The position numbers and the translations under genes are program-made. The notes under the pieces were generated by a model, which was given only the letters and a program-made list of their open reading frames with translations, was not told where the DNA came from and ran no database searches. From a virus, in the IMG/VR virus record IMGVR_UViG_3300025141_000075, positions 1 to 64,000 of that record: a DNA stretch of 64,000 nt; one strand, 5' to 3'. Position 1 is the first letter of the stretch. Each line of letters opens with the position of its first letter. Below are positions 1 to 8,099 of this stretch, one piece after another.

Positions 1-1597
1 CAACATCCACGCCACCTTCATTAAAAGTTGCTTCGTTTTGAGTATCCTCGGTGAGATCTAGAAAATTGACTCCGCCGGCTTGAAAGTTTATGTCGTCAGT
101 TGAAAAGTTGATATAAGTGTCGGTATCGCCTATATGAAAGATCTTGTCGGAGACACCTAAGTCTGTTCCATCAAAAGTTAAATTAGATTCTACAGTTGCC
201 TCGTCACCGTCTTTATACGTCGCAACGCCATTAGCAGTAGAACCATCCCAAGATATTCCCGTAGCCGGCAAATTACTTAAACTAGAACCATCGCCATAAA
301 ATGCTGATGCTGAGATGTTAACACTGGCCGAAATATTGCCGGCCACAGTGAGTGTGTGGTCTGGAGATGTTGTGCCAATTCCAACATTACCGGAATTGTT
401 GATTGTCATTCTTTGTGACGGCGATGAGGAGCCTGTCAGTGTTGTCCAGAATGACATACGAGTTGGATACGATGTACTGTTCCATTCGGATCCGTCGGCC
501 TCAACTCTGATTCTAGACGAAACCGATAAAGCGGTCCCAAGTGCAGAGCCAACAAAAACAACATCACCGATGTCATCCCCATCAGAATAATAAGCGGAAG
601 CTGATCTGTGTAATGCAAGTGTGGCTGCGGTACCCTTGTCCGTAATTTGTAGTGTTACGCCCGGGTCATCGGTATTGATACCTACTTTACCAGAGCTAGC
701 ACCACCGGGCTTCACCAACAACATTGGCATATCTGCGGCGCCGCTGACACTTAAGTTTCCACTTACAGCAAGAACGCTGCCGTCAAAGGATAGATTGGCT
801 TCACCGTTCACCGTTGTTGAATTAACTGAAGTTATGATCCTATTGTTTCCATTATTAGTATAGGAGGTAATCGCTGGGGCTGAAATACTATCAGTAATGG
901 CCGTTTTAATCTGACTATACGTTAAATTTTTGATTGAGTCGCTGGCACTTGAATCTGCAATAATAAACTCATCATCATTTGACGGGCCGCCGCTCTTGTT
1001 TGTGGTTTTGGACGCATCCACTTGCAGCGTTTGTCCAGTGAAAGCAAGTCCGCCATTTGAAGCTGTAAGGACTCTAACACCTTCTGTATCAACTGTTATG
1101 CCCTGACCTCCCGTAACTTCAAGTTGCGAGTTATCCATGCTGCTAGATATGCCAATGCCTTGTACAAGATATGAAGCTGACAATCTATTTGCCATTCCGT
1201 CATAATCCGTAACAGCAAGATGATCGGGGTTCAAAATAATGCCAGTTAAACCATGAGCAGAACCAGAGAAAGTTGAGCCGGTTATGTGACCTGTTGTAGA
1301 TAAATAAGTAGTGGTATTGCCGGCGTCGACTGTAACTGTCACGGTTGATTCTGCCGATAACGTACCATCACCGTCGGAGGTTAAAACTCGGTTGGCGCCG
1401 TCGCTACCAATCAAAGATTTTAATGCCCTGACCTCGCCGCCGGCTGTAGTATCCCAAAAAGCACTGGCAGATAAAGTGCTACTGAATGTTTTTACTCCAC
1501 CAACTGTCTGGTTCCTCCATATATCAACCAAACTTTCAACAGAACCTGTTGATGAATTCGAGAATTCAACCCTTCCTTTAATAATATTATAAGCCAT
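1..1597 (-). CDS. Tail-fibre-like structural protein, 3' end outside the window
   Basis: An open reading frame starts at ATG 1597 (MAYNIIKGRVEF) and runs to the window edge without a stop, giving at least 532 residues; the C-terminus is missing. The sequence is rich in Ser, Gly, Thr and Asp, and carries motifs typical of trimeric phage fibres: SASAFYGDGSSLSNLPA, NVGIGTTSPDHTL, and near the edge NEGGVDV. Such repeats usually precede a C-terminal chaperone or receptor-binding head, which would lie outside. A GAGGAAGG Shine-Dalgarno precedes the start. The gene follows a strong terminator and an ACTATTTA motif, so it probably has its own transcript. It is the fourth fibre-like gene in a row, and its GDGSxL stretch matches the gene at 3580-4368. 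The fibre role is inferred from composition and motifs. Confidence 0.8.
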   Translation of the reverse strand, partial: MAYNIIKGRVEFSNSSTGSVESLVDIWRNQTVGGVKTFSSTLSASAFWDTTAGGEVRALKSLIGSDGANRVLTSDGDGTLSAESTVTVTVDAGNTTTYLSTTGHITGSTFSGSAHGLTGIILNPDHLAVTDYDGMANRLSASYLVQGIGISSSMDNSQLEVTGGQGITVDTEGVRVLTASNGGLAFTGQTLQVDASKTTNKSGGPSNDDEFIIADSSASDSIKNLTYSQIKTAITDSISAPAITSYTNNGNNRIITSVNSTTVNGEANLSFDGSVLAVSGNLSVSGAADMPMLLVKPGGASSGKVGINTDDPGVTLQITDKGTAATLALHRSASAYYSDGDDIGDVVFVGSALGTALSVSSRIRVEADGSEWNSTSYPTRMSFWTTLTGSSSPSQRMTINNSGNVGIGTTSPDHTLTVAGNISASVNISASAFYGDGSSLSNLPATGISWDGSTANGVATYKDGDEATVESNLTFDGTDLGVSDKIFHIGDTDTYINFSTDDINFQAGGVNFLDLTEDTQNEATFNEGGVDV

Positions 1598-1616
1598 TAT
1601 TTTTCCTTCCTCGTAT

Positions 1617-1624
1617 TAAATAGT
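1617..1624 (-). promoter_or_regulatory. ACTATTTA motif, candidate late promoter element
   Basis: The coding strand reads ACTATTTA 20 bases before the start of the fibre gene that begins at 1597, just downstream of a strong terminator. The same octamer precedes six other genes in the window. Being placed between a terminator and a gene is the best argument that it helps start transcription. The function is inferred. Confidence 0.4.
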
Positions 1625-1627
1625 ACG

Positions 1628-1666
1628 AAAAAAAGGATGCCCCCCATTCGGGGGACATCCAAAAAA
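1628..1666 (-). terminator. Rho-independent terminator
   Basis: On the minus strand a GC-rich hairpin, stem GGATGTCCCCC pairing with GGGGGGCATCC around a GAAT loop (1635-1660), is followed by seven T residues (1628-1634). It lies 22 bases or more beyond the stop of the 593-residue fibre gene. A-rich sequence on its other side (1661-1666) could let it act in both directions. Confidence 0.9.
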
Positions 1667-1688
1667 GAAATTGTGAAACAACTTCGGC

Positions 1689-3470
1689 CTAGTAGATTAC
1701 CCATTTAGCATCAGACTCCGCCCAAATCAGCGAAATAGCGCCATGTGGGGACTCAATTACTGCTTGTGAGAATCCATCGATTTCATTCTTATTGAGTGAA
1801 GACGAAATCTTGACATAGTTAGTTGAACTAACTCCAGCGGCAGTTTTAACAACAATGATATCGCCGGCAGAACCAGAAGGAAGCGCAAAGTTACAGGAAC
1901 CGGTTGCATCAGATGTCATGTAGTTAATGCCAGCAGTGAGCACAGCATTACCGTAGTTAGCCAACGGAATATGAGTAGAAGTCATACTGTCACCACCAGT
2001 GGTATCAACAGAAAGAACACCGTCAGTAGCAGTAATACCAGTACCAGCTAATACATCGGCGTAAACTTTGAAGTCTGTTGTTTTCATCTCGCCCGAATCA
2101 ATATCGTAGAAAGCAAGTCTAGACTTGTCCGCAGCAACATTACCAACAGTGATACTTTCTTCAGCGAAAGCAGCACCAGAGACATGTACAGGTCCGGTCA
2201 TAAGTACTTGACTGTCAGAAACATACAAGCGATTGTTACCAAACGCAACTGTTCCAGCCAAAGTAAGGCCACCAGAACCACTCATATCACCAATAAGCAC
2301 CGGAGCAGTAATACGATCCAATGTTGCGTTTGCTAAAGTAGCAGTAGCGGATGATGAAAGAAGACCAACAGCCGAAACAGTTGTTTGGTTTTCAAGGCCA
2401 AAGCTAGATACACCAGCAACATCAAGAGTGCTTGAAGCTGAGAGAGTAGTGAATTTACCGGATGTTTGCGAAGAAGCACCGATAGTTGCAGCGTCAATTG
2501 CACCACCGTTAATATCGACCGTCTGAGCGATAAGAGCATCAGTAGTCACTCCATAAAGAGTGGAGATACCCGAGCCAGAAAGAACACCAGCAGCAGAGAT
2601 GCTAGCGAGTGCGCCGGGCCCGAACGAAGATACACCCTCAACACTCATAGTGCTTGAAGCTGACAATGTGGTTGCCTTAAGAGCACCAGCAACGGTAGCT
2701 GTATTAGCAGTCAATGTTAATAAGTCAAGATCACCAGTGACACCGATTACCCCTGTTCCACCAGCGTCAAGTACGAGACTTAAACCACCAAGCGTGTTCG
2801 AAGCGGAAAGAGAAGTAGCAGCAACAACAGCTTCAGTAGAAACTGTGAATTTACCGTTACCAGCAGTAACGATACCAGCAGCTTGAAGCGTGCCAGAACC
2901 AGAAATGTTGGTTCCAGTAACCGTTGTGAAAGTACCAGCAGCGGCTGAATTGCCACCGATTACAGCACCATCAACAGTACCACCGTTAATGTCAGCAGAG
3001 CCGACAGTGATTTGATCTAAAGTAGCATTTGCCAAAGTAGCAGTTGCAGAACCTGAAAGAAGACCGACACCTGAAACCGTTAACTGGTTTTCAGTACCGA
3101 AGCGCACAGCACCCGGAAGATCAACCTGACCAGAAGCTGAAAGAGCACCATTCACACTAACCGAGTTAGCAGCAAGCTGAAAAAGATCAGCATCATCTGA
3201 TGTACCGATTTTACCGGTTGCATCAAGCAATATATTGCCACCAGCAAGAGCCAATGAAGCAGATAACTCGCCAGCGACGGCGACTTTATCAGCAGTAAGT
3301 GTCATGAGATCAGCGTCGGCGCTGGTACCGATGACACCTGCGGCATCAAGAATAAGTTCTTTACCAGAAAGTCTCCCTGAGCCTGAGATTGTGGACTGAC
3401 CAATTAACGATTCTTCAAAAGTTGTTGAACCGCTAAGTTTGGTAGTTCCAAATTGAAATTTATAAGCCAT
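1689..3470 (-). CDS. Repetitive tail-fibre-like protein (593 aa) with shared C-terminal module
   Basis: The protein is made almost entirely of Ala, Ser, Gly, Thr, Leu and Val in short repeats. ATATLANATLD occurs twice, VSSFG occurs with different flanks, and INGG(T/A)(V/I)D(G/A)A is repeated, as in beta-structured fibre shafts. The last ~90 residues form a different domain ending in KNEIDGF...AISLIWAESDAKWVIY. This matches the C-termini of the genes at 3580-4368 and 4411-5142 in pattern: I-x-x-S-x(4)-IDG, then an aromatic end of W/Y-V-x-Y/F. Start ATG 3470 has GGAGGG upstream. A terminator follows the gene. It is likely a receptor-binding or decorating fibre; no enzymatic motif is visible. 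Confidence 0.8.
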   Translation of the reverse strand: MAYKFQFGTTKLSGSTTFEESLIGQSTISGSGRLSGKELILDAAGVIGTSADADLMTLTADKVAVAGELSASLALAGGNILLDATGKIGTSDDADLFQLAANSVSVNGALSASGQVDLPGAVRFGTENQLTVSGVGLLSGSATATLANATLDQITVGSADINGGTVDGAVIGGNSAAAGTFTTVTGTNISGSGTLQAAGIVTAGNGKFTVSTEAVVAATSLSASNTLGGLSLVLDAGGTGVIGVTGDLDLLTLTANTATVAGALKATTLSASSTMSVEGVSSFGPGALASISAAGVLSGSGISTLYGVTTDALIAQTVDINGGAIDAATIGASSQTSGKFTTLSASSTLDVAGVSSFGLENQTTVSAVGLLSSSATATLANATLDRITAPVLIGDMSGSGGLTLAGTVAFGNNRLYVSDSQVLMTGPVHVSGAAFAEESITVGNVAADKSRLAFYDIDSGEMKTTDFKVYADVLAGTGITATDGVLSVDTTGGDSMTSTHIPLANYGNAVLTAGINYMTSDATGSCNFALPSGSAGDIIVVKTAAGVSSTNYVKISSSLNKNEIDGFSQAVIESPHGAISLIWAESDAKWVIY

Positions 3471-3579
3471 TTATAAAACCCTCCATTAATTTAGTTTTTA
3501 TAAAATGATAAGCAGCCATAGATATGACCTAAATCATAAATACAAGTCGCCCATCGCTCATAAATAGGGCTGTTGATGG

Positions 3580-4368
3580 TTAGTAAACATAGTACTTGCT
3601 GACTCCATTGCAATAAAGTGAGAAAGAAGAGTAAGCAGACTCTAATACTAGTGAATTTTCGCCGTCAATAGTTTGTGATCCAGAGGCCAAAATTGTTATA
3701 TTATTGGTGCCTGCGTTACCTCCCTCATCCTTTACAATGTAGGTGTGACCATCTGTTAACACTGCCGCATCTGGTAATCTTAGTTCAACTGCAGCGGCAG
3801 TAGAATCCATTCCAATGTAATAATCGTCCACTGATGCGGTCATAGTGGCGGCTGAAGTTTTGTGGTGAAGTACAACCGCGCCTGATATATGTAAACGCCC
3901 ACCAACAAAACCTGAAGCAGAAACGTTCAAACTAGCAGACATTGCACCGCTTAATGCTATAGCATGGTCAGGGGCAGTATTACCTCCGATTGCTATACTA
4001 CTTGTGGTAAAAGCGGTATCAGCGGCTAGCTCTGTGAATATACCTCCGCCAGTACCGCCGCCGCCGCCACTAATCCCAGTGAGTTTTGAGCCGTCGCCGT
4101 AAAAGGCAGACGCAGATATATTAATACTGGCGCTAACATCCCCAGTGATCGTCAACGTATTACCATTAAAGGTTAAATTTGACTCACCTGTAAGCTTATA
4201 GGAATCGGTACCGATCGTCGTTAAATTATAACGATCGGGCCCGGAAGTAATCTTTAGAACATGTTCAAGTTCTTTGCCATCACCAACGAAAGCACTAGAT
4301 GAAACTTGACCATCTGCTAATAATTGACCGGGAAGCAGTACGTTTCCCGATAAGACATTATATCCCAT
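3580..4368 (-). CDS. Short tail-fibre-like protein (262 aa)
   Basis: The N-terminal half has fibre motifs: SASAFVGDGKEL, then ISASAFYGDGSKLTGI followed by a Gly-rich hinge, the classic GDGSxLTGI fibre repeat. The C-terminal ~95 residues (VDDYYIGMDSTAAAVELRLPD, then TYIVKDEGG, SGSQTIDG and a final YYVY) form a module shared with the neighbouring fibres. It starts at ATG 4368 with AGAGGG upstream. The 109-base gap to the next gene holds only a weak hairpin. The protein is probably a short fibre or receptor-binding tip; the target is unknown. Confidence 0.82.
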   Translation of the reverse strand: MGYNVLSGNVLLPGQLLADGQVSSSAFVGDGKELEHVLKITSGPDRYNLTTIGTDSYKLTGESNLTFNGNTLTITGDVSASINISASAFYGDGSKLTGISGGGGGTGGGIFTELAADTAFTTSSIAIGGNTAPDHAIALSGAMSASLNVSASGFVGGRLHISGAVVLHHKTSAATMTASVDDYYIGMDSTAAAVELRLPDAAVLTDGHTYIVKDEGGNAGTNNITILASGSQTIDGENSLVLESAYSSFSLYCNGVSKYYVY

Positions 4369-4410
4369 CTACATCAGCCCTCTAATATAATTATACAATT
4401 ACAATTATAA

Positions 4411-5142
4411 TTAGAAGACAAACCAGTTAGAACCATTAGAATAAACAGATATTGCCGTCATAGTACCAGTCATTTCGTAATATGGTTCTCCATCGATGGT
4501 TTCACCATCAGTGCCAGAGAGTATAATAGCGCCGGGAACACCATCAATCGGCATGCGTTCACCTGTGAATTCATCCTTGATCACTATTATAGAGCCTGTG
4601 GTGCTGTAGCCCGCAGATCCTGACGCAGAGTGTAACCTTATCTCCACTGGGCACTGACCTTTTACACCTATGAGGTAGTCACTGATAGATGACGATTGAT
4701 ACTTAATGACACCTGCGGCGCCGGAGACATTGGTATACTTATGTTTGACACCACCATAAAGTGAAATTGCTACGTTATCTACATCAGCGTCAAGAATGAC
4801 AGAGCCTGCAGCCTTACCTACAATGAGACTACCAGTTCTAAAATGGTTGTCGTCGTTAGTGTTGCCAAATCTTGTTGAGCCACTAGAATCAATTCTGGTT
4901 ATATCTTCAAAGTGATAGCTACTTGCGGAGATTGCACCAGAGATAAAAAATGTTCCGGTTAGGATGAGGCTGCTTGTTGTACCACCGGCGCCGGGAACTG
5001 ACCCGTTGTAGTTGTACATGAAATAGTTCGAACCAGACATGGAGTTGTTCCCTGTCAGGAACATGACTGATCCGGTCACACCATCCACGTTGGTGTGACG
5101 AATGTCGTCGCAGTTTACATATGCCCATCCAAATCTTGACAT
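4411..5142 (-). CDS. Short tail-fibre-like protein (243 aa)
   Basis: It begins MSRFGWAYVNCDDI and has a Ser/Gly-rich N-terminal half with GTFFISGAISASSYHFE, resembling the fibre segments of its neighbours. The C-terminal half contains SDYLIGVKGQCPVEIRLHSA, GSIIVIKDE, GETIDGEPYYEM and ends GSNWFVF, the most complete copy of the C-terminal module shared with the two following genes. Only three bases separate it from the stop of the 155-residue gene upstream, so the two are probably co-transcribed and translationally coupled. Fibre assignment rests on composition and on the shared module. Confidence 0.78.
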   Translation of the reverse strand: MSRFGWAYVNCDDIRHTNVDGVTGSVMFLTGNNSMSGSNYFMYNYNGSVPGAGGTTSSLILTGTFFISGAISASSYHFEDITRIDSSGSTRFGNTNDDNHFRTGSLIVGKAAGSVILDADVDNVAISLYGGVKHKYTNVSGAAGVIKYQSSSISDYLIGVKGQCPVEIRLHSASGSAGYSTTGSIIVIKDEFTGERMPIDGVPGAIILSGTDGETIDGEPYYEMTGTMTAISVYSNGSNWFVF

Positions 5143-5145
5143 AGT

Positions 5146-5613
5146 TTAACCAACCCCGTTATAGGAACCTGACCAGCTAATACCGTTTGAATCCAAATGC
5201 CACTGGTCTTTAGAACCTGTATTGAAGTTGACTTTGTCGGCATGAATGCTGGTGAGTCCTGCGACAACTGAGACACCCTCATCGCCCCCGGTGCGTCCGG
5301 TGTCGCTGCCACCCTTAAGGTAGATACGATTTACTTTTACTTCAAGACGATCACTTTGGGAGCCGCTGGGGATAGTAAAGTAATTGTTGTTATCAACAAC
5401 AAACGCGTTCGGGCCAAAACCAACTTTCACCGATGCAGAAGTACTATTTATAACTTGTACCCATCTAGTAACATATGGGAAATTGATAACTGCTTGACCA
5501 CCACCGAGCGAGTCTATGCCGCCCGAAGCGAATGGGCGGCCGCTAGTTTGAAAAGCAGGAACGTGATTGATTCCTACTCGCATTTGCCACGATGGGTCTT
5601 TCCAGTTTGACAT
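5146..5613 (-). CDS. Small virion structural protein of unknown role (155 aa)
   Basis: The protein begins MSNWKDPSWQMRVGINHVPAF and has a central beta-rich stretch (VTRWVQVINSTSASVKVGFG, then FTIPSGSQSDRLEVKVNRIYLKG is split over 5300-5390) that looks like a small jelly-roll or Ig-like fold. Similar short proteins occur next to fibre and neck genes in uncultivated marine myophages as I remember them, but I cannot name a function. Start ATG 5613 has TTTTGGAGA upstream, and an ACTATTTA motif lies 32 bases before it. It could be a head decoration, neck or collar protein; the size is wrong for a major capsid protein. Confidence 0.7.
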   Translation of the reverse strand: MSNWKDPSWQMRVGINHVPAFQTSGRPFASGGIDSLGGGQAVINFPYVTRWVQVINSTSASVKVGFGPNAFVVDNNNYFTIPSGSQSDRLEVKVNRIYLKGGSDTGRTGGDEGVSVVAGLTSIHADKVNFNTGSKDQWHLDSNGISWSGSYNGVG

Positions 5614-5644
5614 ATTAAATCTCCAAAATTTGTATCATTCGTAG

Positions 5645-5652
5645 TAAATAGT
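5645..5652 (-). promoter_or_regulatory. ACTATTTA motif, candidate late promoter element
   Basis: ACTATTTA on the coding strand, in the short gap between the bS21 stop and the 155-residue structural gene. Followed by CTACGA, similar to the context at 1617. Promoter role is inferred from recurrence. Confidence 0.35.
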
Positions 5653-5654
5653 CT

Positions 5655-5891
5655 CTAATTTTTTCTACGACGTTTTTCTAACAGTCTCTTTTGCTTAAGT
5701 TCCTGTCTTTTTCTCTCCCTTTCTGCTCTCGCTCGTTTCTCACGTTTTTTTTCAGAAGGTTTTTTATAGTGTCTGCGGTCCTTTACCTCTTCAATGATCC
5801 TTTCTTTTTTACATTTTTTAATAAAACGCCTAATCATTCTTTCGTGATTACCGCGACACTCTTTCGAGTGAACTACTACATTACTACCCAT
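5655..5891 (-). CDS. rpsU: Phage-encoded small ribosomal subunit protein bS21
   Basis: This 78-residue, very basic protein matches bS21 over most of its length. The stretch RMIRRFIKKCKKERIIEEVK aligns with the family core ([22 protein letters not shown] in E. coli, quoted from memory), and the following YKKPSEKKREKRARAERERK corresponds to the conserved YEKPTxxRKR helix. The N-terminal VVVHSKECRGNHE differs from cellular bS21. In bacteria bS21 sits near the anti-Shine-Dalgarno end of 16S rRNA and helps initiation. Phage copies have been described in marine phages and are proposed to bias host ribosomes towards phage messages. It lies between head-assembly and fibre genes, so expression is probably late. 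Start ATG 5891; the previous gene stops at 5893. Confidence 0.88.
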   Translation of the reverse strand: MGSNVVVHSKECRGNHERMIRRFIKKCKKERIIEEVKDRRHYKKPSEKKREKRARAERERKRQELKQKRLLEKRRRKN

Positions 5892-5892
5892 T

Positions 5893-6321
5893 TTATTTCC
5901 TATTCATTTGTTTCCAGATTTGTGAAGCGCCGCCCATAAGAGAGGTGATATCAACTCCAGAACTGCTAGGATCTCCTAAATCAACCGCGCCGGCGTGAGC
6001 TTCTTGCTGCGCAGGAGTGGGTGTTGTCCCTTCAAATAGATCGACACCGTTGTAAGCGTCTGCGCTCACAGCTTCTAGTAACTTCTTTCTATGCTCTTGG
6101 AGCTTCAAGCGACCTTCTTTTTGACTTCGCTTCATTTGCAAGTCTTCATTAAATAGGTGCTCTTCTTGTTTTTTGTTCTCAACAACAACGTTACCTCGTG
6201 TTTGCATACCTTTGGCGACTTCCGAAACAACATTAGACAAGACGCCCTCTTCTATAAGAACTTCGTGAATACATTCTTTCACCAATGGTTTGATTAATCT
6301 TTTTAAGTCAGCTTTTTTCAT
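5893..6321 (-). CDS. Head-assembly candidate with basic N-terminal leader (142 aa)
   Basis: The N-terminus MKKADLKRLIKPLVKECIHE is a lysine-rich amphipathic helix resembling the MKISKSxLKQIIxEE leader of other proteins here, although it is the most divergent copy. A charged coiled-coil-like middle follows (residues ~55-90), then a Gly/Ser/Asp-rich end with DLFEGTTPTPAQQEAHAG and SLMGGASQIWKQMNRK. The ATG at 6321 overlaps the stop of the 593-residue gene upstream (ATGA), with AAGAGGA as Shine-Dalgarno. Its place beside the prohead protease suggests a scaffold, core or internal head protein. No known family was recognised. Confidence 0.72.
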   Translation of the reverse strand: MKKADLKRLIKPLVKECIHEVLIEEGVLSNVVSEVAKGMQTRGNVVVENKKQEEHLFNEDLQMKRSQKEGRLKLQEHRKKLLEAVSADAYNGVDLFEGTTPTPAQQEAHAGAVDLGDPSSSGVDITSLMGGASQIWKQMNRK

Positions 6322-8099
6322 AATATCCTCTTATTAATTCCTGCTAAAGTTTGCCAGCGATCAAGTGTTTCCTGAAGATTTTTCTCGTCTTTGGGCTTTC
6401 TTCTTGTTTGAAATACTTTTTTAAATTCTTTTACATACATTTTCAAATATTTTTGAGATATAGGGGTTACATTTTTTGTTAGAACCAAGCCTGCGATATC
6501 GCTACTCGCTTTGGTGGAGAAGTGGGCTTTCGCTCGGTTAAAAAAGTTTTTTACATTCGCGGGTACAGTAAGACCGTACATGTATTGTCGTGGGGATAAT
6601 TCGTAGGTGCCATTCATGAATGGACGATCATCTGTTGTTTTGACCCATCTGGGTTTTACGCCCTTATCGCCAGTTTCCCTATCTTCAATAGACAACCCTC
6701 CCCCTCGTTCGATCAGGTCTTCTAGATATTCTAGTTGTTTTCTAGCATACTTATAATTGGTCTCCGCGGCGGCGTCGGACGCGAGTACAGTCACAAAAGA
6801 ACTAAGAGCGTTTTCGGGCGTCGGATTTTTTATCCACCGCTCGTTAAACCCATCCCATCCTTGGCCTTCGTACTCGCCTTTCTCGGGCGTGGGCTGCGGC
6901 GTGGGCTGCGGCGTGGGCTGTGCTTCCGGAGCAGGGGCATTTGGGCCCGGTTCGGGAAGATCTGTAGGATCTTGCAACTTAGAAGGGGGTTCACCAGTTT
7001 TTGAGGCTTGAGGCGGAAGCTCATCTGGGGGCAATCCAATATCTGTGTCAGGTTCTTTTGATGGAGCACTGAACTTGACCGTGTTCATTCTGGCCCACTT
7101 GTTTAAAGTCTTTTCTAGTTTTTGTTGAGCCTTGGGTTCTAGTTGAAAAGAACTCACAAGATCATTTAAATCTCTCACCGTATTTGGCGAGAAAGTACGT
7201 GGCTCTCTATCTGGACCCCCAAGCGCTTCCAACACAACGTTGTCCTCTTCTGCTGCTTTTAACATTAGTAAAAGCAAGCGGCCCTTTTCATCTTTGGTTA
7301 AAAAATCAAGAGGCTTGAGCATGTTCAATAAAGAGTCCGGATATGCGTCACTGTTGATCCCGGCAATGATCTTGTCTTGATCATCCGGCTCATCGGACGC
7401 AGCCTTTGAAGCATCGGCTTGAGCTTTTCTTGCCGCTACCTCGTCAGGCGAAAGCTTTCTCCTCTCCGGGTCTACTTCTGGTTCGACGTCCGGTGCCATT
7501 TCTGCCGGCACTGGGGCTGTTTCTAATTCGGGCTCCTCAAGACCAAGAGTATCTAAATCAAAATCACCTAAATCAATCTGTGAAAGTTGCTCTTCGTCGG
7601 ATATGCCTAGGTCTTGGAAATCCAATTCTGGTATGGCTTCAACGGCTATAGGTATATCAATCTCTTTTCCAAGTCGTTTTTCAACAGCGCCAATAAGAGT
7701 TTGTACCCACAGGTTTCCTAGTTCTAATTCAAAGGAAGATGGTGGGCGCCCGAAATCGTCGCCACCGGTGTTCATGCCAAGGTCATTTGAATTGAACAAA
7801 TCAATAAATTCTTCTGTGCCCACTGAGACTGGAACCATTTGTGGGTCTCCGTTTTTGAAAAAATACAACCACTGTGGGGTTATATCCGCTGGCGCCAGAG
7901 ATAGTCTTTTATAAAAAATTAAATCCTCGGGATCCCGATCCGCGACGGCCGCCGCGGTGGCCCAGTCCATAACGCGCTGATCTATCCGTTTTTTGATCTC
8001 TCTTGGAACATTATTGGTCGGAGATCCCGGCTTAAAATCATATTTAGCTTCACTTAAGTGACGGTGCCAACCTTCATGTATAACTTTGTAGTCACTCAC
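6318..8099 (-). CDS. Scaffold-like acidic/proline-rich protein with ENW-type leader (593 aa)
   Basis: Starts at GTG 8099, overlapping the stop of the prohead protease gene. The N-terminus has YKVIHEGWHRHLSEAKYDF (residues 4-22), a variant of the ENWxxFIxE leader seen at 9087-9656 and 18380-19117 and ending in the [I/L]-x-E pattern. Residues ~150-230 are very acidic and Pro-rich; a PTPQPTPQPTP linker follows near residue 400. The C-terminal ~150 residues are basic and helical, ending TLAGINKRIL. Acidic, disordered, helical proteins directly after the prohead protease are often scaffold or core proteins in T4-like phages. That is the leading inference; no family was recognised. Confidence 0.75.
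   Translation of the reverse strand: MSDYKVIHEGWHRHLSEAKYDFKPGSPTNNVPREIKKRIDQRVMDWATAAAVADRDPEDLIFYKRLSLAPADITPQWLYFFKNGDPQMVPVSVGTEEFIDLFNSNDLGMNTGGDDFGRPPSSFELELGNLWVQTLIGAVEKRLGKEIDIPIAVEAIPELDFQDLGISDEEQLSQIDLGDFDLDTLGLEEPELETAPVPAEMAPDVEPEVDPERRKLSPDEVAARKAQADASKAASDEPDDQDKIIAGINSDAYPDSLLNMLKPLDFLTKDEKGRLLLLMLKAAEEDNVVLEALGGPDREPRTFSPNTVRDLNDLVSSFQLEPKAQQKLEKTLNKWARMNTVKFSAPSKEPDTDIGLPPDELPPQASKTGEPPSKLQDPTDLPEPGPNAPAPEAQPTPQPTPQPTPEKGEYEGQGWDGFNERWIKNPTPENALSSFVTVLASDAAAETNYKYARKQLEYLEDLIERGGGLSIEDRETGDKGVKPRWVKTTDDRPFMNGTYELSPRQYMYGLTVPANVKNFFNRAKAHFSTKASSDIAGLVLTKNVTPISQKYLKMYVKEFKKVFQTRRKPKDEKNLQETLDRWQTLAGINKRIL

Noticed and set aside
3471-3579. Hairpin GCCC...GGGC as a terminator
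   Set aside because: The stem is only four base pairs with a long loop and no T-run follows on the minus strand.
5146-5613. Major capsid protein candidate
   Set aside because: At 155 residues it is far too short for a T4-like capsid protein and shows no HK97-fold motifs; it lies beside fibre genes.
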